This document shows, in pieces, positions 32,539-40,507 of a DNA stretch of 40,507 nt. A program made the translations under genes and the position numbers. The DNA comes from an uncultured Flavobacteriales bacterium (GTDB lineage Bacteria; Bacteroidota; Bacteroidia; Flavobacteriales_G; Salibacteraceae). How positions within the stretch are numbered: position 1 is the stretch's first letter; every line of letters begins with the position of its first letter. The notes under the pieces are model-generated. The model was not told the DNA's origin. It ran no database searches and saw only the letters and a program-made list of their open reading frames with translations. The stretch lies in the NCBI GenBank assembly GCA_905181855.1, contig CAJIZE010000004.1:1-40507 (forward strand), in the 5' to 3' direction.

Positions 32539-33692
32539 TCCAAATAAGGCTCTCCTTTGATAATACTTCTAGAAATTACGAGGCGTTGAATTTCAGAGGT
32601 ACCTTCATAAATTTGGGTGATTTTAGCATCACGCATTAATCGCTCAACATGGTATTCTTTAACAAATCCGTAGCCACCATGTACTTGAACTGCTTCTGTT
32701 GCTATTGCCATGGCCACTTCTGAACAAAAAGTTTTAGCCATTGCCGCCGCGCGATTAATGTCTTTTTTATTATCTTTTAACCAGCACGTTTTATGCAAAA
32801 ATGTTCTAGCCATTTCTACCTGTATTGCCATATCGGCCAATTTGAAACTTATGGCTTGATGGTGATTGATCGGCTTACCAAAGGTGATTCGTTCATGCGA
32901 ATATTGTAGGGCCAATTCATAAGAGCCAGACGCAATTCCCATAGCTTGAGAAGCAATTCCTATTCGGCCACCATCAAGTGTTTCCATGGCGAACGAAAAC
33001 CCAAAACCTTCTTCACCAATTCTATTTTCTTTTGGCACTTTTACATCCTGAAACATAACCGAACTAGTATCCGATGATCGAATTCCAAGCTTGTCTTCTT
33101 TTTGCCCGTATGTTACTCCCTTCAAATCAGCATCAACAATAAAGGCATTGATTCCTTTGTGTCTTTTATCTTTGTTTGTTTGCGCAATTACTACATAAAC
33201 GCCCGCTGTAGTTCCATTTGTAATCCAGTTTTTGGTTCCATTTAAAACGTAATGATCTACCATATCAATGGCTTCTGTGGTTTGACTTGTTGCATCAGAA
33301 CCTGCTTCTGGTTCAGATAAACAAAATGCGCCAATAATTTCACCCGATGCCAGACGAGGAAGATATTTCTGTTTTTGTTCTTCCGTTCCATATTTCTGAA
33401 TACCCCAACAGGCTAGTGAATTATGAGCTGAAACAATAACTGAGCAAGAATTATCAACTTTAGACAACTCTTCCATAATTAACGAATATGAAATATAGTC
33501 CATACCAGTTCCACCATATTCAGGGTCGACCAAAACACCAAAAAAACCTAGATCGGCCATTGCTTTTACTTGCTCTTTAGGGTATTCTCCTTTGGTATCT
33601 CTTTCAATTACTCCAGGTTTGAGTACTTGCTGGGCAAAATCTCTTGCCATATCTCTCACCATTTTATGGTCTTCGTTTAAACTAAAATCCAT
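32535..33692 (-). CDS. Acyl-CoA dehydrogenase (short/branched-chain type)
   Basis: A 385-residue FAD enzyme that introduces an alpha-beta double bond into acyl-CoA and passes electrons to ETF. Family signatures are GAFCLSEPEAGSDA (about 121-134), the FAD-binding WITNG region, and the C-terminal QVHGGYGFVKEYHVERLMRDAKITQIYEGTSEIQ with the catalytic Glu in YEGTSE. The length and this motif fit the short-chain (butyryl) or branched-chain class, but the exact chain length cannot be read. It is a single gene on its strand with a TAATTTTG element 61 bases upstream. Confidence 0.94.
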   Translation of the reverse strand: MDFSLNEDHKMVRDMARDFAQQVLKPGVIERDTKGEYPKEQVKAMADLGFFGVLVDPEYGGTGMDYISYSLIMEELSKVDNSCSVIVSAHNSLACWGIQKYGTEEQKQKYLPRLASGEIIGAFCLSEPEAGSDATSQTTEAIDMVDHYVLNGTKNWITNGTTAGVYVVIAQTNKDKRHKGINAFIVDADLKGVTYGQKEDKLGIRSSDTSSVMFQDVKVPKENRIGEEGFGFSFAMETLDGGRIGIASQAMGIASGSYELALQYSHERITFGKPINHHQAISFKLADMAIQVEMARTFLHKTCWLKDNKKDINRAAAMAKTFCSEVAMAIATEAVQVHGGYGFVKEYHVERLMRDAKITQIYEGTSEIQRLVISRSIIKGEPYLD

Positions 33693-33753
33693 GCTTCACT
33701 TTTTTTATTCGCAATTACCCTAACTCCAAGAAGAAATCAGTTTTTATTTGAGC

Positions 33754-33761
33754 CAAAATTA
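33754..33761 (-). promoter_or_regulatory. Putative -7 element for the acyl-CoA dehydrogenase gene
   Basis: TAATTTTG on the minus strand is a full match to TAnnTTTG and predicts a leader of about 55 bases. No TTTG is seen at -33 spacing. Confidence 0.4.
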
Positions 33762-33857
33762 TATAAATAATTAATTGGTATGCATGCAGAGTTAATTTAA
33801 TTAAATTTATTATAACCAGAAAAACCAAATAAAGTTTTTATTTAAGTCCTCAAATAC

Positions 33858-33865
33858 TACTTTTG
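33858..33865 (+). promoter_or_regulatory. -7 promoter element of the TPP-regulated receptor transcript
   Basis: TACTTTTG followed by CA is a canonical Bacteroidota -7 element, placed so that transcription would start just before the first riboswitch helix at about 33876. Confidence 0.58.
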
Positions 33866-33875
33866 CATTGTCTCA

Positions 33876-33982
33876 AAATAGGGGTGCTTATATAAGATAG
33901 GCTGAGATTATACCCATAGAACAATTCTTTTAAAAGATTAGTTCTTAGACCTGATCCGGATAATGCCGGCGTAGGAATTTTA
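33876..33982 (+). promoter_or_regulatory. TPP (THI-box) riboswitch
   Basis: The conserved blocks appear in order: GGGGTGC (33881-33887), GCTGAGAT (33901-33908), ACCC (33912-33915), ACCTGATCCGGATAATGCC (33949-33967) and GGCGTAGGAA (33968-33977). These form the pyrimidine- and pyrophosphate-sensor arms of the thiamine pyrophosphate aptamer. Between them an optional arm carries AGAAC/GTTCT. It lies directly in front of a TonB-dependent receptor gene. I see no clear terminator between aptamer and ATG, so control may be at translation initiation or by a structure I did not resolve. The region 33693-34033 otherwise holds only two promoter elements. Confidence 0.95.
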
Positions 33983-34033
33983 TTTATAACAAAAACTGGT
34001 TCTGCCTCCATTGCCTGTCTAAATCATTTAATA

Positions 34034-36460
34034 ATGAAAAACTGGCTATCTATTTTATTCCTTTTTATAGGATTAAACAATTATGCTCAAACCATTAACG
34101 GAACTGTATTTAATGAAAAAAACGAGCCTTTAACTGGAGCAACTGTTCAAATTGAAAACACGTTTATAGGAACTTTCACCAACTCAAATGGAAAATTCAG
34201 TTTAGATGCAACCCAAGCTGGCGACGTAATTCTAGTTATTTCTTTTTTAGGATACGAACCATTTGAAATGGCGGTTAATTCAGCCAATAAAAGTTTAAAA
34301 ATTGTACTTCAAAAAAATGCGATTCAACAAAGCGAGGTAATTATTTATGGAACTCGTGCAAATTCTGAAACTCCAACAGCACATCAAACATTAAATAAAA
34401 AGGATATTGAAAAACTAAATATTGGACAAGACATTCCTTTTATTCTAAATCAAACGCCTTCGCTGGTTGTCTCATCTGATGCTGGAGCAGGCGTTGGTTA
34501 TACCGATATGCGAATTAGAGGCACTGATGTAACTCGAATCAATGTTACAATTAACGGTATTCCTTTAAATGATCCAGAATCACAGGGAGTCTATTGGGTC
34601 AACATGCCCGATTTTTCATCATCACTGCAAAGTATTCAAGTACAGCGTGGTGTTGGAACCTCGACTAATGGATCAGCTGCCTTTGGAGCATCTGTAAACC
34701 TTCAAACAAACAACAATGCTAATGAGGCTTATGCCGAAACAAACGTGTCGTATGGTTCATTTAACACTCAAAAATACACCGCATTATTTGGAACAGGCTT
34801 ACTTAATAATCATTGGGCTTTTGATGGACGTTTCTCTAAAATATCATCAGATGGCTATATTGACAGAGCTTATTCAGACTTAACATCCTATTACCTTTCA
34901 GGAGGTTACTACGGCAAAATGTCTACTATTAAGGCAGTCCACTTTTCAGGAAAAGAACAAACCTATCAAGCCTGGTGGGGCACACCTGAATCTGCATTAA
35001 ATAATGATGAAACCGATAAGTTAGATTATGCATCATCGGAAGGCCTGTCGGCTGAACAAACGACCAATCTATTGAATTCAGATAGAAGATACAACCATTA
35101 TTTATACGAAAATGAAGTTGATAATTATGGTCAAAATCATTATCAATTGCACTTAACACATCGTTTTAACACTAAAGTTTATGGCAATGTATCGTTGCAT
35201 TATACTCATGGTAAAGGCTACTTTGAGCAATATAAAGAAAATGAAGACTTTAAAGATTACGGCCTGCAAAACGCAACCTTTAATTCAGATACGGTAACAA
35301 GTACCGACCTTATTAGACGAAGATGGTTAGACAATGATTTTTACGGTGCCGTTTATAATCTTAACATAGAATTTGATAAAAACACAATCCAGTTTGGTGG
35401 GGCTATAAACAAGTATAGTGGTAGCCATTTTGGAGAAATAATTTGGGCTGACATTTCCTCAAATGCAGACTTTAATTTTAAATATTACGACAACCTTGGC
35501 GAAAAAGAAGAAGCTTGTTTTTACGCTAAATTAAATAGCTCATTAAACTCGAATCTTAATTTGTTTGTTGATATCCAAACTCGTTTCGTTAATTACAAAG
35601 CAAAAGGAATCGATAACGACTTAAGGACTATTTCTATCGATAAAGAATATGCGTTTATAAACCCTAAAGCAGGTTTTAACTATAAAATTAACACAAACAA
35701 TAGAGCCTTCTTTTCGGTGGCTTTTGCCAACCGTGAGCCAACCCGTAGCGACTTTTTAGATGCAGGAATTACGGAACCCAAACCTGAATTATTAATTGAC
35801 TATGAGTTGGGTCTTGAACAAAAAACGTTAAAATATCAATCTGCAATTAATGTGTATTACATGGACTATAACAATCAGCTTGTTTCTACTGGTGCACTGA
35901 ACGATGTAGGCTCAAGCATTAAAACTAACGTTGATGAGAGCTTTCGAGCGGGAGTTGAGATTAGCTTATCATACAGGTTATTTAAAAATTTATCTTGGAG
36001 TGCTAATTATACTTACTCTCAAAATATCATTAAAAACTTCACTTCTGTAGTATACGATTACACCAATGGATTCGATGTTATAGAAACTGAAATTAAAAAC
36101 ACGCAGATTGCTCTTTCTCCTTCGCACATTGCTAAGAGCAACATTAATTTCTCATTGGTTAAAAACTTAAGCCTGTCTCTTCAATCAAGTCTAATAGGCA
36201 AACAATATTTAGACAATACTACCAACGAAAACAGAACAATTGATTCGTATTTCGTGAACGATTTAGTACTTAATTATTCCTTTGAAAAAGAACTATTAAA
36301 GAAAGTAAGTTTCACTTTGGCAATGAATAATCTATTTAATATTGAGTACGCTTCAAGAGGTTATACGTACAGTTATATTTATGGGGCTGAGTATACTCAA
36401 AACCACTACAATCCTCAAGCAACAAGAAACTTTTTGGCGGCATTATCAATTAAGTTTTAA
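34034..36460 (+). CDS. TonB-dependent receptor, predicted thiamine (or precursor) uptake
   Basis: An 808-residue outer membrane receptor. Signal peptide MKNWLSILFLFIGLNNYAQ; CarboxypepD_reg-like domain (about 20-105); plug (about 115-230, with MRIRGTDVTRINVTINGIPLND and VQRGVGTSTNGSAAFG); then the barrel, ending RNFLAALSIKF with a terminal aromatic residue. The TPP riboswitch in its leader predicts repression when thiamine pyrophosphate is abundant, so the likely substrate is thiamine or a thiamine compound. TPP-controlled outer membrane receptors are described in Bacteroidota. Its stop overlaps that of the convergent ThiE-like gene. Confidence 0.93.
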   Translation: MKNWLSILFLFIGLNNYAQTINGTVFNEKNEPLTGATVQIENTFIGTFTNSNGKFSLDATQAGDVILVISFLGYEPFEMAVNSANKSLKIVLQKNAIQQSEVIIYGTRANSETPTAHQTLNKKDIEKLNIGQDIPFILNQTPSLVVSSDAGAGVGYTDMRIRGTDVTRINVTINGIPLNDPESQGVYWVNMPDFSSSLQSIQVQRGVGTSTNGSAAFGASVNLQTNNNANEAYAETNVSYGSFNTQKYTALFGTGLLNNHWAFDGRFSKISSDGYIDRAYSDLTSYYLSGGYYGKMSTIKAVHFSGKEQTYQAWWGTPESALNNDETDKLDYASSEGLSAEQTTNLLNSDRRYNHYLYENEVDNYGQNHYQLHLTHRFNTKVYGNVSLHYTHGKGYFEQYKENEDFKDYGLQNATFNSDTVTSTDLIRRRWLDNDFYGAVYNLNIEFDKNTIQFGGAINKYSGSHFGEIIWADISSNADFNFKYYDNLGEKEEACFYAKLNSSLNSNLNLFVDIQTRFVNYKAKGIDNDLRTISIDKEYAFINPKAGFNYKINTNNRAFFSVAFANREPTRSDFLDAGITEPKPELLIDYELGLEQKTLKYQSAINVYYMDYNNQLVSTGALNDVGSSIKTNVDESFRAGVEISLSYRLFKNLSWSANYTYSQNIIKNFTSVVYDYTNGFDVIETEIKNTQIALSPSHIAKSNINFSLVKNLSLSLQSSLIGKQYLDNTTNENRTIDSYFVNDLVLNYSFEKELLKKVSFTLAMNNLFNIEYASRGYTYSYIYGAEYTQNHYNPQATRNFLAALSIKF

Positions 36461-37125
36461 AGCTTAATTTTTACCGGAGTAATTTTTATAGGTGTAACGT
36501 ACTTTTTGTTGCCGTGTGCAATATCAACGATTTCTCTAAATGCAACTACTTTATCTGATTCGTTTTCCCAGATGCTACTATATAAAACAACACCTTTAAA
36601 CCCATCTTTTTTTGCTAGTTGTATATGCGACACATCCACTCCACCTAAAGCATAAATGCTGTTTTTAGTTTTTTCATTGATTGAAATCAGTTGACGTTGA
36701 CTAAATGCTGGACTGTATGTCTTTTTTAAAAAGCCATCAAAAATTGGACTTAGCATTATATGGTGGTACTTTCTTTTAGCAGAACTTGCACTATGCAGGC
36801 TGTGGCATGAAGTTGTGAACTGAAGTTTAGGGTGAAATAGCTTAAACCAAAATATTTTTAGAGAAGTACGAAAACTGCGTTTTCTATCAGACCTACCTAA
36901 ATGAATTCCAAGTGTTTTGTATTTTACAGCCAGCTTATGATGGCTGTGTAAAATAATTTTTGAGTGGTATCGCTTTGGTATTAGCTTAAGGTATTCCTCT
37001 GTTTTTTTTCGGCTAAATTTTTTCTTTTTTAAATGCAGCACATCTAAACCATGCATAAAGAATTGCTCTATCAACTCAGTTTCGCTTTTAATGCGATTAT
37101 TAGTGGTTAATAATGCTACTTTCAT
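36457..37125 (-). CDS. Divergent ThiE/TenI-like protein
   Basis: The product is 222 residues. The fold is that of thiamine-phosphate synthase/TenI TIM barrels: LDVLHLKKKKFSRKKTEEYL stands where ThiE has the QLREK motif, and GIHLGRSD (about 75-82) matches the family's HLGQ-D. Next come SCHSLHSASSAKRKYHHIMLSPIF (SxHS and GPIF positions) and ALGGVDVSHI (the ALGGI motif). Many surrounding residues are unusually basic. It may be a second, altered ThiE, a TenI-like regulator or isomerase, or inactive. It is last in an operon after the GGGP synthase, overlapping it by 4 bases (ATGA), and faces the TPP-regulated receptor gene. Confidence 0.8.
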   Translation of the reverse strand: MKVALLTTNNRIKSETELIEQFFMHGLDVLHLKKKKFSRKKTEEYLKLIPKRYHSKIILHSHHKLAVKYKTLGIHLGRSDRKRSFRTSLKIFWFKLFHPKLQFTTSCHSLHSASSAKRKYHHIMLSPIFDGFLKKTYSPAFSQRQLISINEKTKNSIYALGGVDVSHIQLAKKDGFKGVVLYSSIWENESDKVVAFREIVDIAHGNKKYVTPIKITPVKIKL

Positions 37126-37853
37126 TTGCTTACTATTGCTGCTATTTCCTTAATAGAAAGTTTATTGTTTTCAAAAGCAGTGCCTATTACAATCATATCT
37201 GCTCCTGCTAGTTTAACTTGTTTAGCTTTATCAATCGAGTTGATTCCTCCTCCAACAATTATTGGCAACGAAACATTTGCTTTTATCGCAGATATTACAT
37301 CTACCGATACAGGTTTATCTGCACCGCTACCTGAGTCTAAATAAATACACTTAAACCCCATGAACTCTGCTGCAATAGCTGTATTAACCGCTATCTCCGG
37401 CTTATTATTCGGAATCGGTAACGTATTACTCATATAATGAGCTGTTGTTAATTTTCCACCATCAATCATCAAGTAAGCAGTCGACAATACATCTAGTCCG
37501 CTTTGTTTTAAAAAGGGCGCAGCAACAACTTGTTGGCCAATTAAGAACTCAGCGTTACGGCCGGAAAGCAAAGACAAGAATAAAATACCATCAGCCTCTT
37601 TACTTAACTGAATAGAATTTCCAGGAAACAAATAAACAGGTAAGTTGCTGAACTTTTTAAGCATTGCCAATTTTTCTGAAAATTTATTTTCAGTTATCAG
37701 ACTGCCTCCAAAAAGAATTACATCAACAAATTGTTCATCTAAATCAGCAACAAATTGCTCGATGGTATCAACCTTTAAATTATCAGGATCAACCAACACT
37801 GCCAGCGAACAGCGATTAGATTTTTGATTGTTTTGTAATTGCTTTAACAACAT
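37122..37853 (-). CDS. Geranylgeranylglyceryl phosphate synthase-family protein (GGGPS/PcrB)
   Basis: A 243-residue TIM barrel. Conserved positions are LVDPDN (20-25, Mg/phosphate), FPGNS (76-80), LSGRN (96-100), YLDSGSGA (171-178), VGGGI (200-204) and IGTAFE (223-228), the GGGPS phosphate-binding set. The family joins sn-glycerol-1-phosphate to a polyprenyl diphosphate. Archaeal members start ether lipid synthesis, and Bacteroidota carry group II enzymes shown in vitro to have GGGPS activity, with an unclear cellular role. It lies between the phosphopantetheinyl transferase (9 bases upstream) and the ThiE-like gene (4-base overlap). Confidence 0.93.
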   Translation of the reverse strand: MLLKQLQNNQKSNRCSLAVLVDPDNLKVDTIEQFVADLDEQFVDVILFGGSLITENKFSEKLAMLKKFSNLPVYLFPGNSIQLSKEADGILFLSLLSGRNAEFLIGQQVVAAPFLKQSGLDVLSTAYLMIDGGKLTTAHYMSNTLPIPNNKPEIAVNTAIAAEFMGFKCIYLDSGSGADKPVSVDVISAIKANVSLPIIVGGGINSIDKAKQVKLAGADMIVIGTAFENNKLSIKEIAAIVSK

Positions 37854-37862
37854 CTGACAAAC

Positions 37863-38477
37863 TTAGTTTAATTGACCATAAATTAAAACAGTTCCTTCAA
37901 TCGAATCAACATTTAATTCAGATTTAAAGGCACAGTCAGGCTTTGTAAAGAACAAATCTAAACTTCCGTTTGAAGGCTTAACATCCATGTTGTCCTTAAA
38001 ATTAACGTTTCCTTTTTGATAAATTTTGAATCCTACTTCTTTAGCGCTCCACACTTGGGTGATTTTTTGGATATCATCGCTAGCCCATATATCCTCAGAA
38101 TCATTTAAAAATTTGTGTTTAATTCTCACTATTTTATCTGTCACTTTTTCAAGGTCTACTCCGCAAGGATGATTTGAAATATAAAGACCAACATACGGAT
38201 ATGAATGTGTAAGTGAAATGCGCTTGTTGGTATTTGATAATTCTGGAGCACCATAATCGTTTTTTATGAGATAACAATTTTCATCAAAAAATGATTGAAT
38301 CAAAACATGGCAAATCAATTTTTCTTTCCTAACTTTCTCATTACGTATAGCTATTACCTTGTTTATCTCTTCGGTGTTTCTTTTTAATAAATCTGAAATC
38401 TCTAATAATGATTCATCGATTTTCCAAATGATTATTTGGCTCTTGTTAGCTAATGTCTTGTTACTGATAATTGGCAT
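37863..38477 (-). CDS. 4'-phosphopantetheinyl transferase superfamily protein
   Basis: The product is 204 residues from the ATG at 38477. A longer open frame reaches an ATG at 38546, but that would overlap the divergent ahcY coding start, so the shorter start is chosen. GVDLE (106-110) and WSAKE (143-147, then VGFKIY) are the two Mg-binding motifs of the Sfp/AcpT superfamily, which transfers 4'-phosphopantetheine from CoA to carrier proteins. The partner carrier protein is not visible here. It leads the minus-strand operon with the GGGP synthase and ThiE-like genes, divergent from ahcY. Confidence 0.9.
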   Translation of the reverse strand: MPIISNKTLANKSQIIIWKIDESLLEISDLLKRNTEEINKVIAIRNEKVRKEKLICHVLIQSFFDENCYLIKNDYGAPELSNTNKRISLTHSYPYVGLYISNHPCGVDLEKVTDKIVRIKHKFLNDSEDIWASDDIQKITQVWSAKEVGFKIYQKGNVNFKDNMDVKPSNGSLDLFFTKPDCAFKSELNVDSIEGTVLIYGQLN

Positions 38478-38500
38478 AAACAATTTAAATGTTAGATTGT

Positions 38501-38508
38501 TACTTTTG
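38501..38508 (+). promoter_or_regulatory. -7 promoter element of ahcY
   Basis: TACTTTTG followed by CA is a canonical Bacteroidota -7 element, 22 bases before the ahcY ATG. Confidence 0.58.
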
Positions 38509-38530
38509 CAGACTAAAAAAATTATACTAA

Positions 38531-39850
38531 ATGTCAAATACAACAACTACAACGCGTCCAAAGTACAAAGTAAAAGATATTTCGCTTGCTGAGTACGGAA
38601 GAAAAGAAATTACACTAGCTGAAGCAGAAATGCCCGGCTTAATGTCTCTTAGAGAAGAATATGGAGGATCAAAACCATTAGCAGGAGCTAGAATAGCTGG
38701 TTGCTTACACATGACTATTCAAACTGCAGTTTTAATTGAAACTTTGGTTGAATTAGGTGCTGATGTAACTTGGAGTTCATGTAACATTTTCTCAACTCAA
38801 GATCATGCTGCTGCTGCAATAGCGGCTACTGGTGTCCCTGTTTATGCTTGGAAAGGTATGACCGAAGAAGAGTTTGAATGGTGTATTGAACAAACTTTAT
38901 TTTTTGGTGAAGATGATCAACCATTGAATTTAATTTTAGATGATGGGGGTGATTTAACCAATATGGTTTTAGACAATTACCCACAATTTGCTGATGGTAT
39001 TAAAGGTTTATCTGAAGAAACGACTACCGGTGTTCACCGTTTGTATGAAAGACAAAAGAATGGAACGTTACAAATGCCTGCAATTAATGTTAACGATTCT
39101 GTTACTAAATCAAAATTTGACAACAAATACGGTTGTAAAGAATCTTTAGTTGATGCGATTAGAAGAGCTACTGATGTAATGATGGCAGGTAAAGTTGCTG
39201 TTGTTTGTGGTTATGGTGATGTAGGTAAAGGATCTGCTGCTTCGCTAAGAGGGGCTGGCGCTAGGGTTATAGTTACTGAAATTGACCCAATTTGTGCTTT
39301 ACAAGCTGCAATGGACGGTTTTGCTGTCCGCAAACTTGAAACTGCTTTAGTTGAGGCTGATATAGTTGTTACAACTACTGGTAACAAAGACATCGTTCAA
39401 GGGCGTCATTTTGAAGCAATGAAAGACAAAACTATTGTTTGTAACATTGGTCATTTTGATAATGAAATTGACATGGCTTGGTTAAACGAAAAATATGGTA
39501 GCACTAAAAACACCATCAAACCACAAGTTGACTTGTACACTATCAATGGCAGAGACATTATTCTGTTAGCCGAAGGTAGATTAGTAAACTTGGGTTGCGC
39601 TACAGGTCATCCATCGTTTGTTATGAGTAATTCTTTTACGAACCAAACATTGGCTCAATTAGAGTTATGGAACAATAATTCAGCTTATGGTAACGAAGTT
39701 TATACTTTACCAAAACATTTAGATGAAAAAGTAGCCATGCTACATTTAGCTAAAATTGGTGTTGAGTTAACAGAACTTAGACCTGATCAAGCTGAATATA
39801 TCGGCGTTACGGTTGAAGGACCATTTAAACCTGATTACTACAGATATTAA
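38531..39850 (+). CDS. ahcY: Adenosylhomocysteinase
   Basis: A 439-residue NAD-dependent enzyme that splits S-adenosylhomocysteine to adenosine and homocysteine, relieving product inhibition of methyltransferases. Conserved motifs: [16 protein letters not shown] (57-72), [14 protein letters not shown] (83-96), SVTKSKFDN (190-198), GYGDVGKG (227-234, NAD-binding), [11 protein letters not shown], and the C-terminal PFKPDYYRY with the Lys/Tyr that contact NAD of the neighbouring subunit. It stands alone with its own promoter element, and a perfect terminator hairpin follows. Together with metK it covers two steps of the SAM cycle. Confidence 0.98.
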   Translation: MSNTTTTTRPKYKVKDISLAEYGRKEITLAEAEMPGLMSLREEYGGSKPLAGARIAGCLHMTIQTAVLIETLVELGADVTWSSCNIFSTQDHAAAAIAATGVPVYAWKGMTEEEFEWCIEQTLFFGEDDQPLNLILDDGGDLTNMVLDNYPQFADGIKGLSEETTTGVHRLYERQKNGTLQMPAINVNDSVTKSKFDNKYGCKESLVDAIRRATDVMMAGKVAVVCGYGDVGKGSAASLRGAGARVIVTEIDPICALQAAMDGFAVRKLETALVEADIVVTTTGNKDIVQGRHFEAMKDKTIVCNIGHFDNEIDMAWLNEKYGSTKNTIKPQVDLYTINGRDIILLAEGRLVNLGCATGHPSFVMSNSFTNQTLAQLELWNNNSAYGNEVYTLPKHLDEKVAMLHLAKIGVELTELRPDQAEYIGVTVEGPFKPDYYRY

Positions 39851-39872
39851 TAACTAGTTAATAGTTATTCTC

Positions 39873-39906
39873 AAAAAAAAGGCGAACCAAATGGTTCGCC
39901 TTTTTT
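39873..39906. terminator. Bidirectional terminator after ahcY
   Basis: GGCGAACC (39881-39888) and GGTTCGCC (39893-39900) pair around a 4-base loop, flanked by eight A on the left and six T on the right, so it should work for ahcY and for the converging gene on the minus strand. Confidence 0.92.
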
Positions 39907-39931
39907 CTTGTTATAAGAATTTTTATTCGCC

Positions 39932-40507
39932 CTAAAAATCCCAATTAGGAATTTTACCCGGAACGTAAGGAGCTTTACTCTGCTCCAATTTATCATGAAC
40001 AGAGTCTAGGTTAACTGAAGTCACATTCAAGTCAGCTAACAGTGCTTTAAATATCTCCCCCGCCACTCTGTAACTATCACGTTGCGTTTGAGTTGGAGCA
40101 GAAGTTGAATTATAGACATACCAAACGATTTGGCCTACCCTATCTGTTATGGATGGTGCCGTTTCGAACTCTCTTTTCTTAATGCTTTTATCACCGTTTA
40201 ATTTAATATCAACAAGTTTCAAATCACTCAAAATTTTATCGATTTCATTCAATAAATTTAAATCAGCATTTGGGGTAACCAAAACAGCTTTTTTAAGCAT
40301 TTCAGCTCTTTTCTTTAAATCACTTGTGGCTCTAGAGGTACCAAAAGCAGCCCGTTGAAGATCAGCGATTTTTTTTGAGAAAGTTCGCAGGGCTGTTTTA
40401 TCTTCAGATTTAAGTTTATTCAATTCAAGAGATTCAACTTCAAACGATTTTTTGGAAGTAAGATCTGTTATTTTGCCGTTTTCTCTTTTTGAAACTTGGA
40501 CAAAATA
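39932..40507 (-). CDS. C-terminal part of an unidentified, possibly VPS10/BNR-type protein, 5' end outside window
   Basis: The frame is open from the right edge to a TAG at 39932. A TTG at 40423 is only an internal codon, because in-frame sense codons (FVQVSKRENGKITDLTSKKS) continue to the window end. The visible 191 residues are helical and charged (LKSEDKTALRTFSKKIADLQRAAFG, LLNEIDKILSDLKLVDIKL) with a C-terminal APYVPGKIPNWDF. This resembles the helical C-terminal tail of large Bacteroidota VPS10/sortilin-like glycosyl-hydrolase-annotated proteins. That identification is tentative because the propeller part is not visible. Confidence 0.7.
   Translation of the reverse strand, partial: YFVQVSKRENGKITDLTSKKSFEVESLELNKLKSEDKTALRTFSKKIADLQRAAFGTSRATSDLKKRAEMLKKAVLVTPNADLNLLNEIDKILSDLKLVDIKLNGDKSIKKREFETAPSITDRVGQIVWYVYNSTSAPTQTQRDSYRVAGEIFKALLADLNVTSVNLDSVHDKLEQSKAPYVPGKIPNWDF

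Noticed and set aside
38478-38546. N-terminal extension of the phosphopantetheinyl transferase
   Set aside because: It would overlap the ahcY promoter and start codon; the ATG at 38477 leaves a complete domain.

Overview
The window is an AT-rich stretch of a Bacteroidota chromosome, most likely from the Flavobacteriales or a Cryomorphaceae-like relative. The evidence is two TonB-dependent receptors with N-terminal carboxypeptidase-regulatory-like domains, a DUF4249 lipoprotein, two proteins with type IX secretion (Por/T9SS) C-terminal sorting domains, the gliding-associated ABC ATPase GldA, an atpD-atpC pair separated from the other ATP synthase genes, an archaeal/eukaryotic-type prolyl-tRNA synthetase, a bacterial GGGP synthase, and many promoter -7 elements of the Bacteroidota TAnnTTTG type. 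I cannot name the species. Nothing looks like a prophage, transposon, integron or CRISPR array. The window is mostly housekeeping genes in tight operons plus surface and secreted proteins.

Layout. 1-3360 (+): the end of a DUF4249 lipoprotein gene, then a TonB-dependent receptor. 3357-6730 (-): proS with a conserved unknown gene, then tRNA-Glu, rpsT and radC. 6872-9402 (+): a low-complexity lipoprotein and a FadL-like outer membrane protein, ending at a bidirectional terminator. 9456-11348 (-): a Nif3-like protein and a coiled-coil, degenerate zinc-ribbon protein. 11397-17185 (+): a compact five-gene operon lpxK, purine nucleoside phosphorylase, T9SS-sorted LVIVD-repeat protein, gatB and a TlpA-like thioredoxin. 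17202-21170 (-): a large T9SS-secreted beta-propeller/PKD protein, divergent from a proline-rich lipoprotein (21186-21725, +). 21726-23957 (-): gldA and metK. 24043-26445 (+): rsgA, dtd, a VanX-like dipeptidase and a MazG-like pyrophosphohydrolase in one overlapping operon. 26446-27214: the only clearly unusual non-coding region, with an imperfect nested hairpin, REP-like palindromes and an 83-residue orphan gene. 27215-29019 (-): atpD-atpC, followed by two tandem terminators.

29175-32538 (+) is a chain of five overlapping genes: ribF, a leucine-rich-repeat protein, a PnuC-type vitamin transporter, a NadR-like kinase and a sulfotransferase. At least three of the five start with GTG or TTG. 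32535-33692 (-) is an acyl-CoA dehydrogenase. 33858-36460 (+) holds a TPP (THI-box) riboswitch with its own promoter in front of a TonB-dependent receptor, which predicts thiamine-regulated uptake. Facing it on the minus strand, 38477-36457 is an operon of a 4'-phosphopantetheinyl transferase, a GGGP synthase and a divergent ThiE/TenI-like protein. ahcY (38531-39850, +) is divergent from that operon. The window ends in the C-terminal part of a minus-strand gene that runs off the right edge.

Common themes are vitamin and cofactor handling (FMN/FAD, nicotinamide riboside or thiamine, TPP), the SAM cycle (metK, ahcY) and the outer-membrane/T9SS surface. The best leads are the nested hairpin and REP-like region around 26.5-27.1 kb, a recurring promoter spacing that predicts leaderless mRNAs, the PnuC/kinase pair near a TPP-regulated receptor, and the GGGPS/ThiE-like operon. 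I did not find a convincing wholly new multi-gene system, such as a defence island or biosynthetic cluster.
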